64,000 bases of DNA from Branchiostoma floridae (GCF_000003815.2 NC_049988.1:18859598-18923597), one strand, 5' to 3'. Numbered from the stretch's first letter, positions 31,039 to 43,628 are shown. Made by a program: numbers and translations. The notes: a model not told the origin generated them from the letters alone.

Positions 31039-32425
31039 CTAGCCATTCAACGTGACATACAAGGATATTAGACAAAAAACAACCATGCCTATAGGGTTGA
31101 GGCCAACCATTCTAGTAGCGACGCAAGTCAGGGCATCTTTTGGCACCTCATCCAGCGAATCGCCAATCAATCGGATTGGTCTCACACATGTCCCGATGGA
31201 ATCGAACCAGGAAAACTCTGGACAATCGTACACGGGTTTCCACTCGCACGTGCAGTCAACGCCGATTCCCCACAACTTCTTCGATACGTTCTGGGAAGGG
31301 AGCACGTCGCAGGTGATGTTCACGAGCGGGTTCTTTTCCAGAAAGATATATTCTATCTTTGGGAGGTTGCTAAAAGTGCCGTTCTCAATCACCGAGAGCT
31401 CGTTGCTGTCGAGGTATAGAATTATGAGGTTTCTCAAACCATAGAAAATGGTAGAAGGCAGGTTTTTGATGCCGTTTTCTTGTAGATATAAATACCGGAG
31501 GTCTTCCAGGTCTCTGAAGATGTTGGCATTGAGATTGTCTAATTTATTGCCTTCCAGATGAAGGTATCTGAGAGAAGTAAGGTTATCGAATGTCCCCGGA
31601 GGTAGAAATGAAAGATCGTTAGTCGAAAGATTTATTTCCCTCAACTTCGGATATGTGCTGAAAAATCCTTGCTCAATTCTTACGATGGAATTGTTAGCAA
31701 AACTGAGACGCTTCAGTAAAGGGTGGCTACCGAAGCTGCTCCGGTTGAGCTCCACGAACATGTTGTGGTCAAGACGTAGAACACTCAACTTGTCGAGGCC
31801 AAGGAAAAGGTTTTTCGGAAGAGAATCCATCTCATTTGCTTCGAGTTCAAGCGACTCGAGTTTGGGCATCCCGCTGAACACAGCGGCTCTTAGATTCCCT
31901 AAACCGTTACCTTTTAAATCCAAAGACGAAAGTTCGGATGGTAGGGCAGGCAGAATGTTGACGATGTTCTTTATCTTATTCCTGGCCAACTTTACTTCAC
32001 TCAATGATGGCAAGTCCGCGAAGATACCCACAGGCAAAGAGGCAATCCTATTCCCATTGAGACTAATGGACAATAGTTCTGGCAACCCCCGAAAGAGCCC
32101 AACGCTCAAGGATGATATCAAGTTGTCGTCGAGGTCTAAGAAACTGAATTTTGAAAGGTTTCGAAAGACACCAACTGGCAAAGTCTCTAACTCGTTGTTA
32201 TTTAAAGAAAGTTGGTAAAGAGAATCGGCTTGCCAATCGAAAGCGCCGACCTCAACAGATGAGATCTTGTTACGAGAAAGATCTATGCTGTACAACCGGG
32301 TAAGATTAACAAACGCCGTTTTCGGGATGGACGTGATCTTGTTCCCCCAGAGTTCTAGGGTGATGACGTCGTCTCGCATACCGGTTGGCACTTCAGTCAG
32401 GTCGCCAAGCCTGCAGGAGACGTAC
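31039..32425 (-). CDS. LRR gene E, main exon
   Basis: Organised as in gene D: an acceptor at 32426, end of LRRNT (YVSCRLGDLTEVPTG), about 14 LRRs, LRRCT (NPLVNITC, CTCEW, VYDC, FDSIGTC, ALTC) and hydrophobic tail MVVFCLISLYVTLNG. With exon 1 (32804-32952) the coding length is 1536 nt, 512 codons. Near the C-terminus (NELSVIENG and EKNPLVNITCDVLP) it matches gene F better than D, hinting at local exchange. The stop is in the same tRNA-like segment as in D and F. Confidence 0.82.
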
Positions 32426-32803
32426 CTGTAGAGAAGTCGAAATAGGAGCTAGAACTCCGTTGAAAATGACGACAGACACTCACTGGTTGCCGTGGCTGAG
32501 AAACGATCTTTATTCTTCGCTATCACATCCTCTCTGTCTCTGTGTCCCAACTCTCTGAACTGAACCCCTGATCCCTGGAGTTCCTTCTTTTTATCTCCTA
32601 GCTGGGTGCTGACGTAAACTAAACAAATTCTTCCCACATGTACTTGGCAGGTCATTAATCAACTGTCATCTTCCCTTTCTTCTGCCTTATCTCCTCTATC
32701 GTTAGCAGAAATACAAAATGTTTATCAGTGATCGTCGATTTCTGTAGATTTCTTGGAATACTCAGTCTGAATTAACATATGGTCAATATGCACTGTTACG
32801 TAC
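32426..32803 (-). other. Intron of gene E with GTACGT at both borders
   Basis: The 378-bp intron is orthologous to that of gene D, with the same donor and acceptor. It contains GATAAAAAG and GAATAAAG. Gene F has no intron at this place. Confidence 0.65.
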
Positions 32804-32952
32804 CGAAACCGGCATGTACATGCGAGGCTCTCCCCCACGCTGCCACACGCTACAACGGGTTCTCCCTGCACAGGAATCACTAGATGAGTCATCAGAAGCA
32901 GTGCACATATTCTTCTGACAGCCTTGAAGAACTTGGTGAAAACCGACGGGCC
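32804..32952 (-). CDS. LRR gene E, signal-peptide exon
   Basis: Same exon as in gene D. It encodes RRICALLLMTHLVIPVQGEP and CTCRF up to the donor. The ATG found in F is AAG here too, so the loss predates the D/E split. The longer open frame upstream uses a TTG and is not a likely start. Confidence 0.65.
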
Positions 32953-33154
32953 CTGGAATTGTGGAACACAACTTATCAAAAGCATATATATATATACATA
33001 TAATTTCACGGAAAATAATATGCACAAAGCGTAAAAAGACTCCTCTTTAATCTACGAAATTCGTTGAGCGTGAGTTTGTCGCCCTGGTGGAATGGGGCAG
33101 CCCTTGAAAAACAGATACTAGTAGATACTAGTACTCGAGCTCGTGCTTGTCATA

Positions 33155-33362
33155 CTGTAAATGCAGAAATGTTCGCGGTGGATTTATGTTCGCGTTTTTC
33201 GCGTCGGCCATTTCACCGCGAATTTAAAACCACCGCGAACATTTTTCCTTGGCATTAAGATACTACAGTGCATGGTGCTACCGCGAAATTAAAACCACCG
33301 CGAAAAGTCCCTTTTCCCGCTACCGCGAAATTAAATCCCCTCGAACTTAAATGCATTTACAG
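33155..33362. mobile_element. Tc1/mariner-type MITE, TA duplication
   Basis: TIR CTGTAAATGCA and TGCATTTACAG are flanked by TA on both sides (33153-33154 and 33363-33364). The matching flank of gene D (near 26262) shows the empty site GTCATATGCTCC. The interior repeats ACCGCGAA/TTCGCGGT blocks about six times. Confidence 0.85.
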
Positions 33363-33669
33363 TATGCTCCTTCGATGGCCTAGGGTTCTTGTCTATTTGC
33401 TGCAAGGTCACGACAGTCTTTCTGTCCACCCTGTAATTTGGCTATACAATAATACAAAGTAAAATTTGTTTAATCCAATACCTGCATCTTGCTGTTTGAG
33501 TAATCAATATGACTTGCTGTGACGTTTTGGCTCAAATTATTTCCGGTTCAGAGCAAGGTCACGACAGTCCTTCTGTCCACCCTGTTTGGCATTCTGTGGA
33601 ACAGAAAAGGGAAACGGTTATTCTCACCTTAAATTATGTAACGTAATATAGGGTGATCTTAGCGGTAGA

Positions 33670-33740
33670 ATGTGTAGTCCAGTGGTTGGCCAGACCCTGC
33701 CTCTGAACCCAGAAGTCATGAGTTCGAATCCTGGAGTTAG
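33670..33740 (+). mobile_element. tRNA-like SINE head fragment
   Basis: TAGTCCAGTGGTTGG resembles an A box and GAGTTCGAATCC is a good B box. A shortened copy is at the same place upstream of gene D. No full tRNA fold was found. Confidence 0.45.
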
Positions 33741-35237
33741 GTTAGGGTAGTGTTATGAGTTAGGGCAGAGATAGGATTGCGGTTAGAATGTTGAGTCGAG
33801 CGTTGATCAGGTGTTGAGTTTAATCAGTCTGATTGCCACTGGCCAAGTTGACAAAGGGCCGAAGTATTTAACATCAGAATGTGACCTGGAACCCTTAAAT
33901 CTACAGAAACCACACACTCGTATAAAATAAACAAATTTTCCCTGTGGCGGTTCAGGACTCATTCAGCAGCCATTGTGCTACTAACCACTCATGCATTACA
34001 CATCTACTTGTCCCCCTCCCTTTCTCGTGTTTCTTACTAAGTTCAAGGACACTCCGGGACAATCACTGAATGAATCTTGGCCTATCAGATTTCCAACCAA
34101 GCGTATAAAAAAGTGGGCCCACCAAAGGACGTCTGTATAAAAGCCCATTGCTTAAAATCATTTTGCAATTGAAACACTCAAGTATTACTAGCAGCAGTCA
34201 CACTCGATACATTGTAGGCCACGGGACATACTCTTGGACTCTAGCGCACAGCTACATGTATACATGTAGGATAAAGCGTGAGATAAACAGTTCGCCACGT
34301 CTCACAGTAAAAGGCATAACAGAGTCTCTTAATTGAGTAATCCCCACCCTTACATGAGTCATACTGGACATATTGATCCTGGTAGGAGGTGACGTGGCGT
34401 TGGATACCTTATGGAGCGTGCAGCAGCTGCAATATTGTAGTGATAGAACGACTCGACTCACCAGAACTTGACGTTCCTGAAAATGGACCAGGATAAACCC
34501 TGCAGTGGGCCCCTGGTTGTATCTAGATCCCTTGATGGTGAATTTCGTACTTGGAGGAGCCGAACTCTTAAAAAAATCACTACCGAAAAGGAATAGAAGC
34601 GAAACAACAAACCGTAGCTGAAGCCGGTCCTGTTTTGACTTTATGGTCAGCCTTACTCCAGATTCTGACGCTTGTTATAGCCTCAAGGTCACTCAGCCTA
34701 GCTCCAGTCTCACAAGGTTACGCGGGACGTTTCATTTATATCCCTTTTGGATGTAGTTAATGGGGTCCTGCATGGGGGCCTCAACAGCCTTGTTATCTCC
34801 ATGGAAATGGATATATTATTTTGGATGTTTCTCTGTGTGCGTGTGTCTGTGTTTCCGGATTTTTGTAGTCACCATAACGAAAAAAACCATCAAAGAAACG
34901 AGGTAAACTTAATTTTCATTTTAGAAATGCGTTTATTTCTTGCACAATCGGTTAACGTTACATACACTTACACGCATGACGTCAATATCATCACTTATTC
35001 CGCCCTCTATGACAGGTGGTCACTTCACTGTGACCGCTAAGTGACCAAACATTTGCCAGATCGATCAACGATTTTTAAAATATTTTTTTTTCTTCAAAAT
35101 CAATAAAATTGTTTACATCGTATTGTTAAACAAGGGTCACAGTAATCTAAGTTTTCAATTAATTGCCAGGTCGCTCAGTGACTGCAGTTAAGTGGAAGAG
35201 GCCATATAAACAATAGAGAAATCGTTAACAGCATCGC

Positions 35238-35269
<32 letters not shown>
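35238..35269. repeat. (CTA)n microsatellite
   Basis: About eleven CTA units, paralogous in position to 30191-30223. Confidence 0.9.
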
Positions 35270-35711
35270 GTCAGTCTATGCAGACTATGACACTGCACAA
35301 GGTCAATGACAATGGATACTACAATACAAAAGTGTACAAATTGAATACAAAATACAACCGTTACACAAACTAAAAACACTTCTTCATTTCCTTAGCATAT
35401 TCTTGTCAAATGTCTTATTTTTTCCATATGTCAATATTCGATACAAGCAGGTAGATAATACTTCATGTATATCTCTAATACTTCATATATATCTCTATGG
35501 AAATGCAACTTTAGTATCGTTCTTTCTAAAATGCTATTTTTTCGCAAACCAAGAAATGAATATGTACAAGTTTCAATGAAAATGACAGCTTTGTGCGTGG
35601 ACTAGGTTTATTAAATACGCGCGCCGTAGCGAAGCTGCATGGCACTATTAGCTAGCGAAAAATTACAGCGTCATGCATAACTTTGCCTTCGATTCAGCTT
35701 CTTAAGTTTTT

Positions 35712-36238
35712 TTTTTATTTATTTTTGTTCATTTTCATCATCGGTCGACGTGATCAAATGTAGACATGTTCGCACATGTCTACACACGACGGGGTTATAC
35801 CGCCCCTTACGGGGTGACATACCCTTTCGTAGGCTAATTACAAGACGGGGATGCGCCAGGTCTCCCGTCCGGGTGAATGATGTAATTCACCATGTGGCTG
35901 ATACGAGACAGAGGTTCGCCAGGCCTCCATCCGGGTGATTTGAAGTGAATCACCAACTCCCGACAGAAGGATTTGCACCAACGCACACCGCACCATCGCA
36001 CGTGTGGGGGTTCTTTAACGTGCATGGGGTGTGGCTCTCCCCATACACGGGACCTCCATTTAACGTCCTATCCGAGGGACGACTCATTTTTCACTTGAGT
36101 AAAGTGAGGAAAGTCGTGTAAAGTGCCTTTCCCAAGGGCACAAGACCGGCAACACGGTAGGCGGATTCGAACCGGCGACCTCTCGATCACGGGCCGAATA
36201 CAATACCACTGTGCTACGCGGCCCCACTTAAGCCCCAC
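35712..36238 (-). mobile_element. Full-length tRNA-derived SINE
   Basis: On the minus strand the head reads GGGGCCGCGTAGCACAGTGG (A box) and GGTTCGAATCC (B box). A conserved core CTTGGGAAAGGCACTTTACA follows, then a long body, and an A-rich tail (AAAATAAATAAAAAAAAAA) at about 35711-35735. The tail abuts the short direct repeat GCTTCTTAAGTTT. The core is shared with 6845-6975. Confidence 0.7.
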
Positions 36239-36798
36239 TTGTTCATTTTACAAGAAAGAAAAGCATACCAAAAGAATACAGAAGGTAACACATACACCAC
36301 GGATCCAAATCAAAAGTATAACATAATCAAACAAGCAGAAGAAAACAAATATGAATCAAGATAATACCAGCCAACTAAAGCAACAATAACACAGGAGAGA
36401 AAAAACACAACATATGGCTTTTCAGTAATTAGATACCTAATACATATATAAATAATGACAGGAGAAAAAAAAATTCAACCTAAGTCAGTTACACACAGTG
36501 TTTGAAATAAAGAAACTATGAGAAACAAAGCGCTATATGTCAATAATAAGGTCAGAAGAACACAATAAATAACTTTTGAGTATATGTGAAAGACTAATCA
36601 CAGAAGGCCAAAGACAAAGAATCCCATTTAAGATAATGGTAGTCTAGCTTATTTCTTCTTTCAGCTATGACATATTCTGTTTTGTAGTGTATTTTAACAA
36701 ATGAAATAAAGTGCTTTAAGAAGAGTTGTTTGCCTCTCTGCTTAAAGATGAAACGTTTTGCTAACAAAATTAACAGGTTATCAATTAAGTTCATATTT

Positions 36799-39700
36799 TT
36801 ATATAAATCTCCTAAGATAACTGTTGCGAAATCTAGCCGTAAAGTCTGTTGTTGTACTCTTAAACCATGTTTCTATATCCCTCCAAAATTTACAAATTCT
36901 AGGACAGTCCCAAAATAAGTGCCTCACGGTTTCTATTTCATCATCACAGTTTTTACACATGGGATTCTCTTTAATTTTCCACAAATATAACATTTTGTTG
37001 GTGGATAAAAATTTGTGTAAAATTTTATACTGAAAGAATCGTAACCTGGGACAAATTGTAACGTTGTAGATCAGTTTAAATACATCTTTCCACGAAATAA
37101 TCATATCAAATTCATCCTCCCAGTATCTTTGTATATTATCAGGATTACAAATTATGTTGCCTTTCTGAAGAAATGACGTATAGATAATTTTATTAATTTT
37201 TGTCGATTTTAACCATGAGTGATTTGTTATGGTGGGCAATATAGGACCTATCATAGGTTGTTTATCTAAAAGTTTTTTCCAAGTACTAGGTATAGCAGAT
37301 AGTATTTGATTATACTCCAACTTATCCATAGTATAACCAAATTTTACCACCAAATCGTTGTAAGATAAGAACGTTCCTTTTGTATCTAATAGGTCATTTA
37401 TATAAGAGATTCCACATTTTATTGGTTTAGTCCATATTATAGGCTTATTTTCAATTAAGATATTTGAGTTGGCCCATAGCAATTGTGATTTTACATCTTG
37501 AACAGTTTCCGGAGGTTTGAACTGAAAAGATAACCATGCTTTAATAACGTCTGTAAAGAAAGGGTTTGGAGGGACAAGTACAGATGAATGAGTAAACAGA
37601 TGATTGATATGATCAGTAGACAGGTGCATGAATGGAAAAAGTCCCTGGTTAACTAACGGATTGGAGGCACTTAGCATTTGTTTGTAAAAAGAATTTCCAG
37701 TAAAAATCCGGGGAAACCATGAAGCTTTGCGAGTTTGATTAAAAGTAGGTAAATGTATTAAATTTAACCCCCCTTTTTCATATGAGTTATAAACAATTTA
37801 CGTTTCAATTTTTCCGGTCTGGCGTTCCAAAGAAAGTTGAAAATTGTTTTTTCATAGATACGGAAGAAATCCTCTCCAGGTGATGGTAATGTCACAAACA
37901 AGTGAGTGAATTGTGAAACTACTAAAGTATTAACTAAGGTGATTTTCCCATAAAGTGTCAAATATTGATTTTTCCACGGCTGAAGTGTTCTACTTATCTT
38001 ATTAAGCCTATTTCTGTAATTTTCTACCAAAGTTGAGTTATTTCCTGTAATGGTGATCCCTAGAAGCTGTACAGGGCCATTAGTCCATTTGATAGGTAGA
38101 TCACAGGGGAGAGAAAACATGTGTTTTTCAAAGAGCCTATCCTTAAAATCATACATTTGTCAAAGTTCGGTTTTAAACCAGAAATAATTGAAAAATTCTT
38201 TAAATCTTCAACGAGTGCTAATAAAGATTGTGCTTCTAGTTACAGTGGAAAATTAGAATCATCAGCATACTGTGAGACCTTGGTTTCCAGAGTGTGTATC
38301 TTAAGTCCTTTTATGTGTTCGTTGGTCCTGATTTTTGTGGCTAATAATTCTACACATCAAATAAATAAGTAGGGGGAGAGGGGGACACCCCTGTCTAACA
38401 CCACGGAGAAGGGGAAAGGGGTCAGAAATATGTCCATTATTTATTACTTTACTGGAAATGTTTTTGTACAAAACCGAAACCCATTTAATAAGAGATTCAC
38501 CAAAACCAAAAAAGTTCAAAACCTTGAACATGTAATCCCATCTTAGGCTGTCAAAAGCCTTTTCGAAATCGGCTATAAAGATCAGTCCTGGTTTTTCATT
38601 AGTGTCATAATATTCAATTAATTCTAAAATTCTTCGTATATTCTCTCCAATGAATCTGTTTTTCAAGAAACCAGTTTGATCCTCATTTATCAAATCACTT
38701 ATACAATTTTTCAATCTCAGTGAAATTACTTTGGAAATGATGCGCACGTCGCAGCACAAGAGCGATAAGGGCCTCCAATTTGTAAGTCTGGACGGGTCTT
38801 TGTCTTGTCCTTCTGAGTTTTGCTTTAATAAGAGTGATTAGTCCTACTCTTTGTGTGTTAGACAACTGTCCTTTATCATATGCATAGTTAAAGGATTGGA
38901 GCATAGGTTGCTTTAAGCTAGAGAAGAATACCTTATATATTTCAATTGGCAGCCCATCTAGTCCTGGGGCTTTTCCATTCTTAAAGCTATTAATTGCTAT
39001 CCACAATTCTTTTTCAGTAATGGGACCTTCACAGGAGTTTTGTTGCTCTGAGGTTAAATGTTTATTAACGTTATCAGTACTTTGAAAAAAAGCAGAACAA
39101 TTTTCCTCGTCCAAAGGCTTTGGGGGGGGGGGGGTTAAATGAATAAAGGGTTGAGTAAAAAGACTTTAATTTAGCCAATATTTGTAAAGGATCTTGGGTA
39201 TTGTCCCCATCAGAAGTAGTTATATTTGTGACATTCTTTCTTTAATAGTTTCTGTGACTCAATAAAAAGAATTTATTACATATTTCCGAAAATTCCATCC
39301 AGTCCGCTTTTCGAACATAGTGCGTTTGTTCAGTTTTTCGTTCGTGTAGATTTTCAAGTTCACTTTGAAGTGTTTTTATTTCTTCTAGTAAGGTATCCGA
39401 TGGGGTGTCTGTCTCATCCAATTCCTTAGATAATTCACTAATCCGCTTAGTTAAGTCTGCTGCTTTACTTGAATACATTTTATATTTATTTGATGCAAAT
39501 TTGATAGTATGTCCCCTTAAGCAACACTTAAACGTGTCCCACACTGTTAGCGGGTCACTTGTCCCATTATTATTCTCAAAAAATTCTCTAATAAATACCT
39601 CGGTTTCTTTTACAAATGTAGCATCTTTTAGTAAAGTTTGATTAAACTTCCAATAATTTCTACCTTTAGGGAATGTTGCTGTTTGAACAGAAATACAGAT

Positions 39701-40404
39701 GAGTTTATGGTCAGATTTCAATCGTCCTGCAACTGTTGCACTGACAACATTGGAGAGAAGAGAAAAGGATATCAAAAAATAATCAATACGGCTCGCTTGG
39801 TGGCGCCTACGCCAGGTAAATGTTACAGTTTTTTTTTATGTTTGAAACGCCAAACGTCAACTAAGTCTAGCTTTAATACCATGTCTAAAATCTTTTGCTG
39901 AGCAAGCGGATGATATTCTGTTGGATTGCGTCCTGCCCTATCAAGCATAGTATTTTGGACGGTATTAAAATCGCCTACGATAATTATATTTTCGCTGCAT
40001 TCTTCTAAAGTTGCGATCTTATTTACAATGTCTTCAAAAAAGGCAGGGTCGTCATTATTTGGAGCGTACAAGTTAACTAAGCATACTCGTGTGTCGTGAA
40101 TAGAGACATCTAGTATCAACAATCGGCCGTCATTATCTTTAATACAATTATGCACAACAAACTTTGTGTTTTTTCTAAATAATATCATGACTCCACGCAT
40201 ATTACTGGTACCGTGGTTAAAGATAATCGTGCCATCCCAGTCGTTACTCCAAGTCTCTTCAACTTTCACTGTCGAGTGCGTCTCTTGCATACATAAAACA
40301 TCTAACGATTTTTCTTGTAACCATTCAAACACTTCTCGTCGCTTTTTATTGTTAGACAAACCGTTGGCGTTGTACGAGCCGATCTGAGTCAAAGATTTAG
40401 TCAA
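36799..40404 (-). pseudogene. LINE ORF2: endonuclease and reverse transcriptase, broken
   Basis: The N-terminal segment (39823-40404) is an apurinic endonuclease with NANGLSNNKKRR, CMQETH and GDFN. RT motifs follow: LINEDQTGFLKNRFIGENIR and FIADFEKAFDSLRWDY (38301-38759). The catalytic YADD is at 38258-38269 in a different frame. The C-terminal part (36799-37677) ends with MCKNCDDEIETVRHLFWDCP, the CCHC-like element of L1/Tx1-type ORF2. At least five frame changes and a run of 13 G (39122-39134) break the frame. Not functional. Confidence 0.8.
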
Positions 40405-40788
40405 AGCAATGGTTTATGAAAACATAAAGTGAATCTTTCAGTTCCAGTTATAACGGCACTTAATTGCATAAGTGTGCAGTGCGATATATATTGAAGGATA
40501 AAAGCTCCTGTTCTGGCTGGTGTACATAGCATATACAAGCATACAATCATAAACATTGTCAAGATATAATAACTAAACTCTTATTTGTCCCAGAAAAGCT
40601 AGCATGACATAGTGTATACGTAACAACAATTTGACATCAATAAGTGTACATATCTTACAGGGATCCGTGGTAACAAGTAAACAACAACACATGTGTATAC
40701 AAACAAGGCTCTGGGGCGCTGTCGCATACAGAAGAATGTCAATCTCATTAGAAAAGAAAAAAGAAACTCTCTAAATCAGTTCAACAAG

Positions 40789-41285
40789 CTAAGTCACATA
40801 AGGGCGTCTTGCTTCAGGACCCTTATACAGTACTCCATCTATGTAGAGTTGATCGACATTCATGATAGCATATTTGGGAGGTTGAGCCTTACGTGCCGCT
40901 CTCAAGACAGGGAGAAGCTTCCTTCTAACTTCTCTGATTTGTCTGGGGAAATCTTCAGATAGACCTATCATTGAATCTTTGAGATTTTTGGCAGCTAGCC
41001 TCACTCTCTCTCTTTCTTTGTACCAAACAAACTTTGCTATGATAGGTCTGGGCCGAACATTCTCCCCAATCTTTACTGGGCCGAGACGGTGTACTCTCTG
41101 GAATTTGATGAGGCTTTCACCACATCTTCAGGTGACTTCAGGCTATGTATCAATACCTGAGTTAACAGCCTTTCAGTTTCCTTAGGCTTTTCATTATTTT
41201 CTTCCAATATGTTGTAGAAAAGAAGGTTCTCCCTCCTAGAGTACGCTTCCAGTTGCACTTGTTTGTGCTGTGCAGTAACTTTCTC
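40789..41285 (-). pseudogene. LINE ORF1 (RRM type), broken
   Basis: The frame begins within LEAYSRRENLLFYNI, the typical start of the L1-type ORF1 RNA-binding domain after its coiled coil. After a frameshift near 41095 it continues with FQRVHRLGPVKIGENVR and FVWYKERERVRLAAKNL, the conserved R-x-H-R-x-G and K-E-R blocks. It ends in EARRPYVT. The N-terminal coiled coil is missing. Confidence 0.7.
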
Positions 41286-41507
41286 TTTTTCAAACTTCTT
41301 TTACAAGCTTCTTAAGTTTATCAGCCTTTCTTATCAGAATAGTCGGTAGTACTTTCCTATGGTGTTGTCTAACCAATAGGGAACCATGCAAACATGAGTG
41401 ACATTGCATTTGAGTGACATTTGCATACGATCCTTAGGAGTTGGTTAATTGACAGTTTTTCTAGTTAGCTGTACTTGTAATACATTGTTCTGCCAGTTCA
41501 TTCTAAT

Positions 41508-41594
41508 GACGCTGAAGAAGAGTGATGGATGTCACTCGAAACGTCCGGAAGTAAATCCTTTCCTTTTATCCAGTTGTAGAGATTGAATTATATA
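41508..41594 (+). repeat. Hammerhead-like dispersed repeat, 3' of gene F
   Basis: GACGCTGAAGAAGAGTGATG and CACTCGAAACGTCCGG form the same core as at 23975, again 3' of the LRR gene. The pogo-like MITE starts right after it. Confidence 0.5.
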
Positions 41595-41768
41595 CAGTGG
41601 AAGCCAGTTAATTGCACGTCGGATAAACGCACACTTCGGTCAATTGCACGGAATCCCCAAATCCCGTGGTGGTGCGGTCCAACTGTGTAACTTCGCATTA
41701 ACGCACAAGCCGGATAATTGCACGGAATTCGCTGTCAAATTGGGTGTGCAATTAAGCGGCTTCCACTG
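41595..41768. mobile_element. pogo/Tigger-like MITE, TA duplication
   Basis: TIR CAGTGGAAGCCAGTTAATTG and its complement frame 174 bp, with TA on both sides. The sites 3' of genes D and E are empty. A second member is at 48872-49038. The CAGTNGAANCC start is characteristic of pogo-group elements. Confidence 0.8.
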
Positions 41769-41873
41769 TATTTGAATATTGTTTACCTGGATGTATAACC
41801 TTCATAAATACGTAGTCAGTAGCAACAAACACGGGACTCGAACTCGTGATCTCTTGATCTTGTGTCCACTTGC

Positions 41874-43391
41874 CTAGCCATTCAACGTGACATACAAGGA
41901 TATTAGACACAAAGCAGCCATGCCTATAGGGTTGAGGCCAACCATTCTAGTAGCGGCACAAGTCAGGGCATTTTTTGGGATTTCGTCAAGCGAATTGCCG
42001 AACCAACGGATCGGACTTATACACGTCACAATGGAATCGAACCAGGGGAACTCCGGGCAATCGTACATGGGTTTCCACTCGCACGTGCAGTCAACGTCAA
42101 CTTCCCACAACTTCGTCGATACGTTCTGTGAAGGAAGCACGTCGCAGGTGATGTTCACCAGCGGGTTTTTCTCCAGATAGATGTCTTCTAGTTTTGGGAG
42201 GTCGCTAAAAGTACCGTTCTCTATCACCGTGAGCTCGTTAGTGTGGAGGTATAGAACTTTGAGGTTTCTCAAACCATAAAAAATGGTAGAAGGCAGGCTT
42301 TTTATGTCATTTTCCTGTAGAAACAAATACCAGAGGTCTTCAAGGCCTCTGAAGACGTTAGCATCGAGATTATCTAGCATATTGCCTTCCAGATGAAGGA
42401 ATTTGAGATAAGTAAGGTTATCAAATATCCCGGGAGTTAGACTTGAGAGATCGTTTCCCGAAAGATCTATTTGCCTCAACTTAAGAAATGTACTAAAAAA
42501 TCCTCGCTCAATCCTTACGATGGAATTGTTGGCAAAACTAAAGTGTTGGAGTCTGGGGTGATCTCCAAAGCTGCTACGGTTGAGCTCAACAAGCATATTG
42601 TTGTCGAGATGTAGTAAAATCAACTTGTCGAGGCCAAGGAAAAGGTTTTTCGGAAGAGAATCCATTTCATTTGCTTCAAGTTTCAGCGACTCGAGTTTGG
42701 GAAACCCGCTGAACACACCAGCTCGTAGGTTCCCCACAGAGTTACCGTTTAAATCTAAAGACTCAAGAGTGGATGGTAGGACAGCTAGAACGTTGTCTAT
42801 GCTCTTTATATTATTCCTGGCTAACATTACTTTACTCAATGCTGGCATGCCCGCGAAAATACCAACAGGCAGAGAAGATATCCTATTCTCACTGAGATCA
42901 ATGGATAATAGACTGGACAGCCCTCGAAAGAGCTCGACACTGAAGCTTGATATCAAGTTGTCTTCGAGGTCTAAGTAAGCTAATTTTGAGAGGTTTCGAA
43001 AGACACCAACCTCCAAAGCCTCTAACTTGTTATTATTTAAAACAAGCCGAGTGAGAGATTCGGCTGCCCAATCGAATGCCCCCACGTCCACAGACGATAT
43101 CTTGTTACCAGAAAGCTGTATGCTGTTTAACAGGGGGAGGTTCGCAAAGGCTGTTGTCGGAATCGACGTGATTTTGTTCCCCCAGAGTATTAGAGTGGCA
43201 GTGTTGTTTGGCACACCGGTCGGTACCTCCGTCAGGTCATCATAGTCGCAGGACACGTACTGGTCCAGGCATTTGCAGGCCAGACTCTCTCCGGGACCCC
43301 TACAGGCTACCACGGGTTCTCCGTGCACAGGCATCAGATGCGTCATCAGAAGCAGTGCACATATTGTTCCGACGGCCTTGAGGAAGGACAT
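41874..43391 (-). CDS. LRR gene F: secreted/GPI-type LRR receptor, single exon
   Basis: A 505-residue protein. The ATG at 43391 opens a signal peptide (MSFLKAVGTICALLLMTHL, then MPVHG). The LRRNT has cysteines in VACRGPGESLACKC and QYVSC, uninterrupted by the intron seen in D and E. About 14 LRRs follow, then the LRRCT from NPLVNITC with CTCEW, MYDC, FDSIVTC and ALTC, and the tail MAALCLISLYVTLNG. It is the only member of the D/E/F group with a start ATG in this exon. An acceptor-like AATTCCAG lies 18 bp upstream. The stop TAG is in the tRNA-like segment. Expected at the cell surface as a recognition or adhesion receptor. Confidence 0.88.
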   Translation of the reverse strand: MSFLKAVGTICALLLMTHLMPVHGEPVVACRGPGESLACKCLDQYVSCDYDDLTEVPTGVPNNTATLILWGNKITSIPTTAFANLPLLNSIQLSGNKISSVDVGAFDWAAESLTRLVLNNNKLEALEVGVFRNLSKLAYLDLEDNLISSFSVELFRGLSSLLSIDLSENRISSLPVGIFAGMPALSKVMLARNNIKSIDNVLAVLPSTLESLDLNGNSVGNLRAGVFSGFPKLESLKLEANEMDSLPKNLFLGLDKLILLHLDNNMLVELNRSSFGDHPRLQHFSFANNSIVRIERGFFSTFLKLRQIDLSGNDLSSLTPGIFDNLTYLKFLHLEGNMLDNLDANVFRGLEDLWYLFLQENDIKSLPSTIFYGLRNLKVLYLHTNELTVIENGTFSDLPKLEDIYLEKNPLVNITCDVLPSQNVSTKLWEVDVDCTCEWKPMYDCPEFPWFDSIVTCISPIRWFGNSLDEIPKNALTCAATRMVGLNPIGMAALCLISLYVTLNG

Positions 43392-43628
43392 GGTGAAAGC
43401 TCTCAGGCCCTGGAATTATAGAATGCAACCGATAAATTGATCGACAGCCACTCTGGAGTAAATGGCAATTCAATGTCATGGGAAGCAAGAACAAATAAGT
43501 CGGTCCCTATATGTAACAGTGGTATTCAAGCACCTCCAGACCGACAATGCAAAGCATGTAGGGACTGTAGGGACTTTTGGTGTAGTGGTTTACGTTGCCG
43601 GGTTGTGATCTGGCGGCCCGGGTGTGTA

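Larger units (their letters stand above)
36240..41305 (-). mobile_element. Decayed non-LTR retrotransposon (L1/Tx1-like)
   Basis: Two reading frames in the order ORF1 (about 40789-41285) and ORF2 (36799-40404) lie on the minus strand and are broken by several frameshifts. The 5' end is truncated near 41305. The whole insertion, with the SINE at its 3' end, is bordered by GCTTCTTAAGTTT (35697-35709 and 41309-41321). The empty site is seen in the flanks of genes D (23780) and E (30670). Confidence 0.8.
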
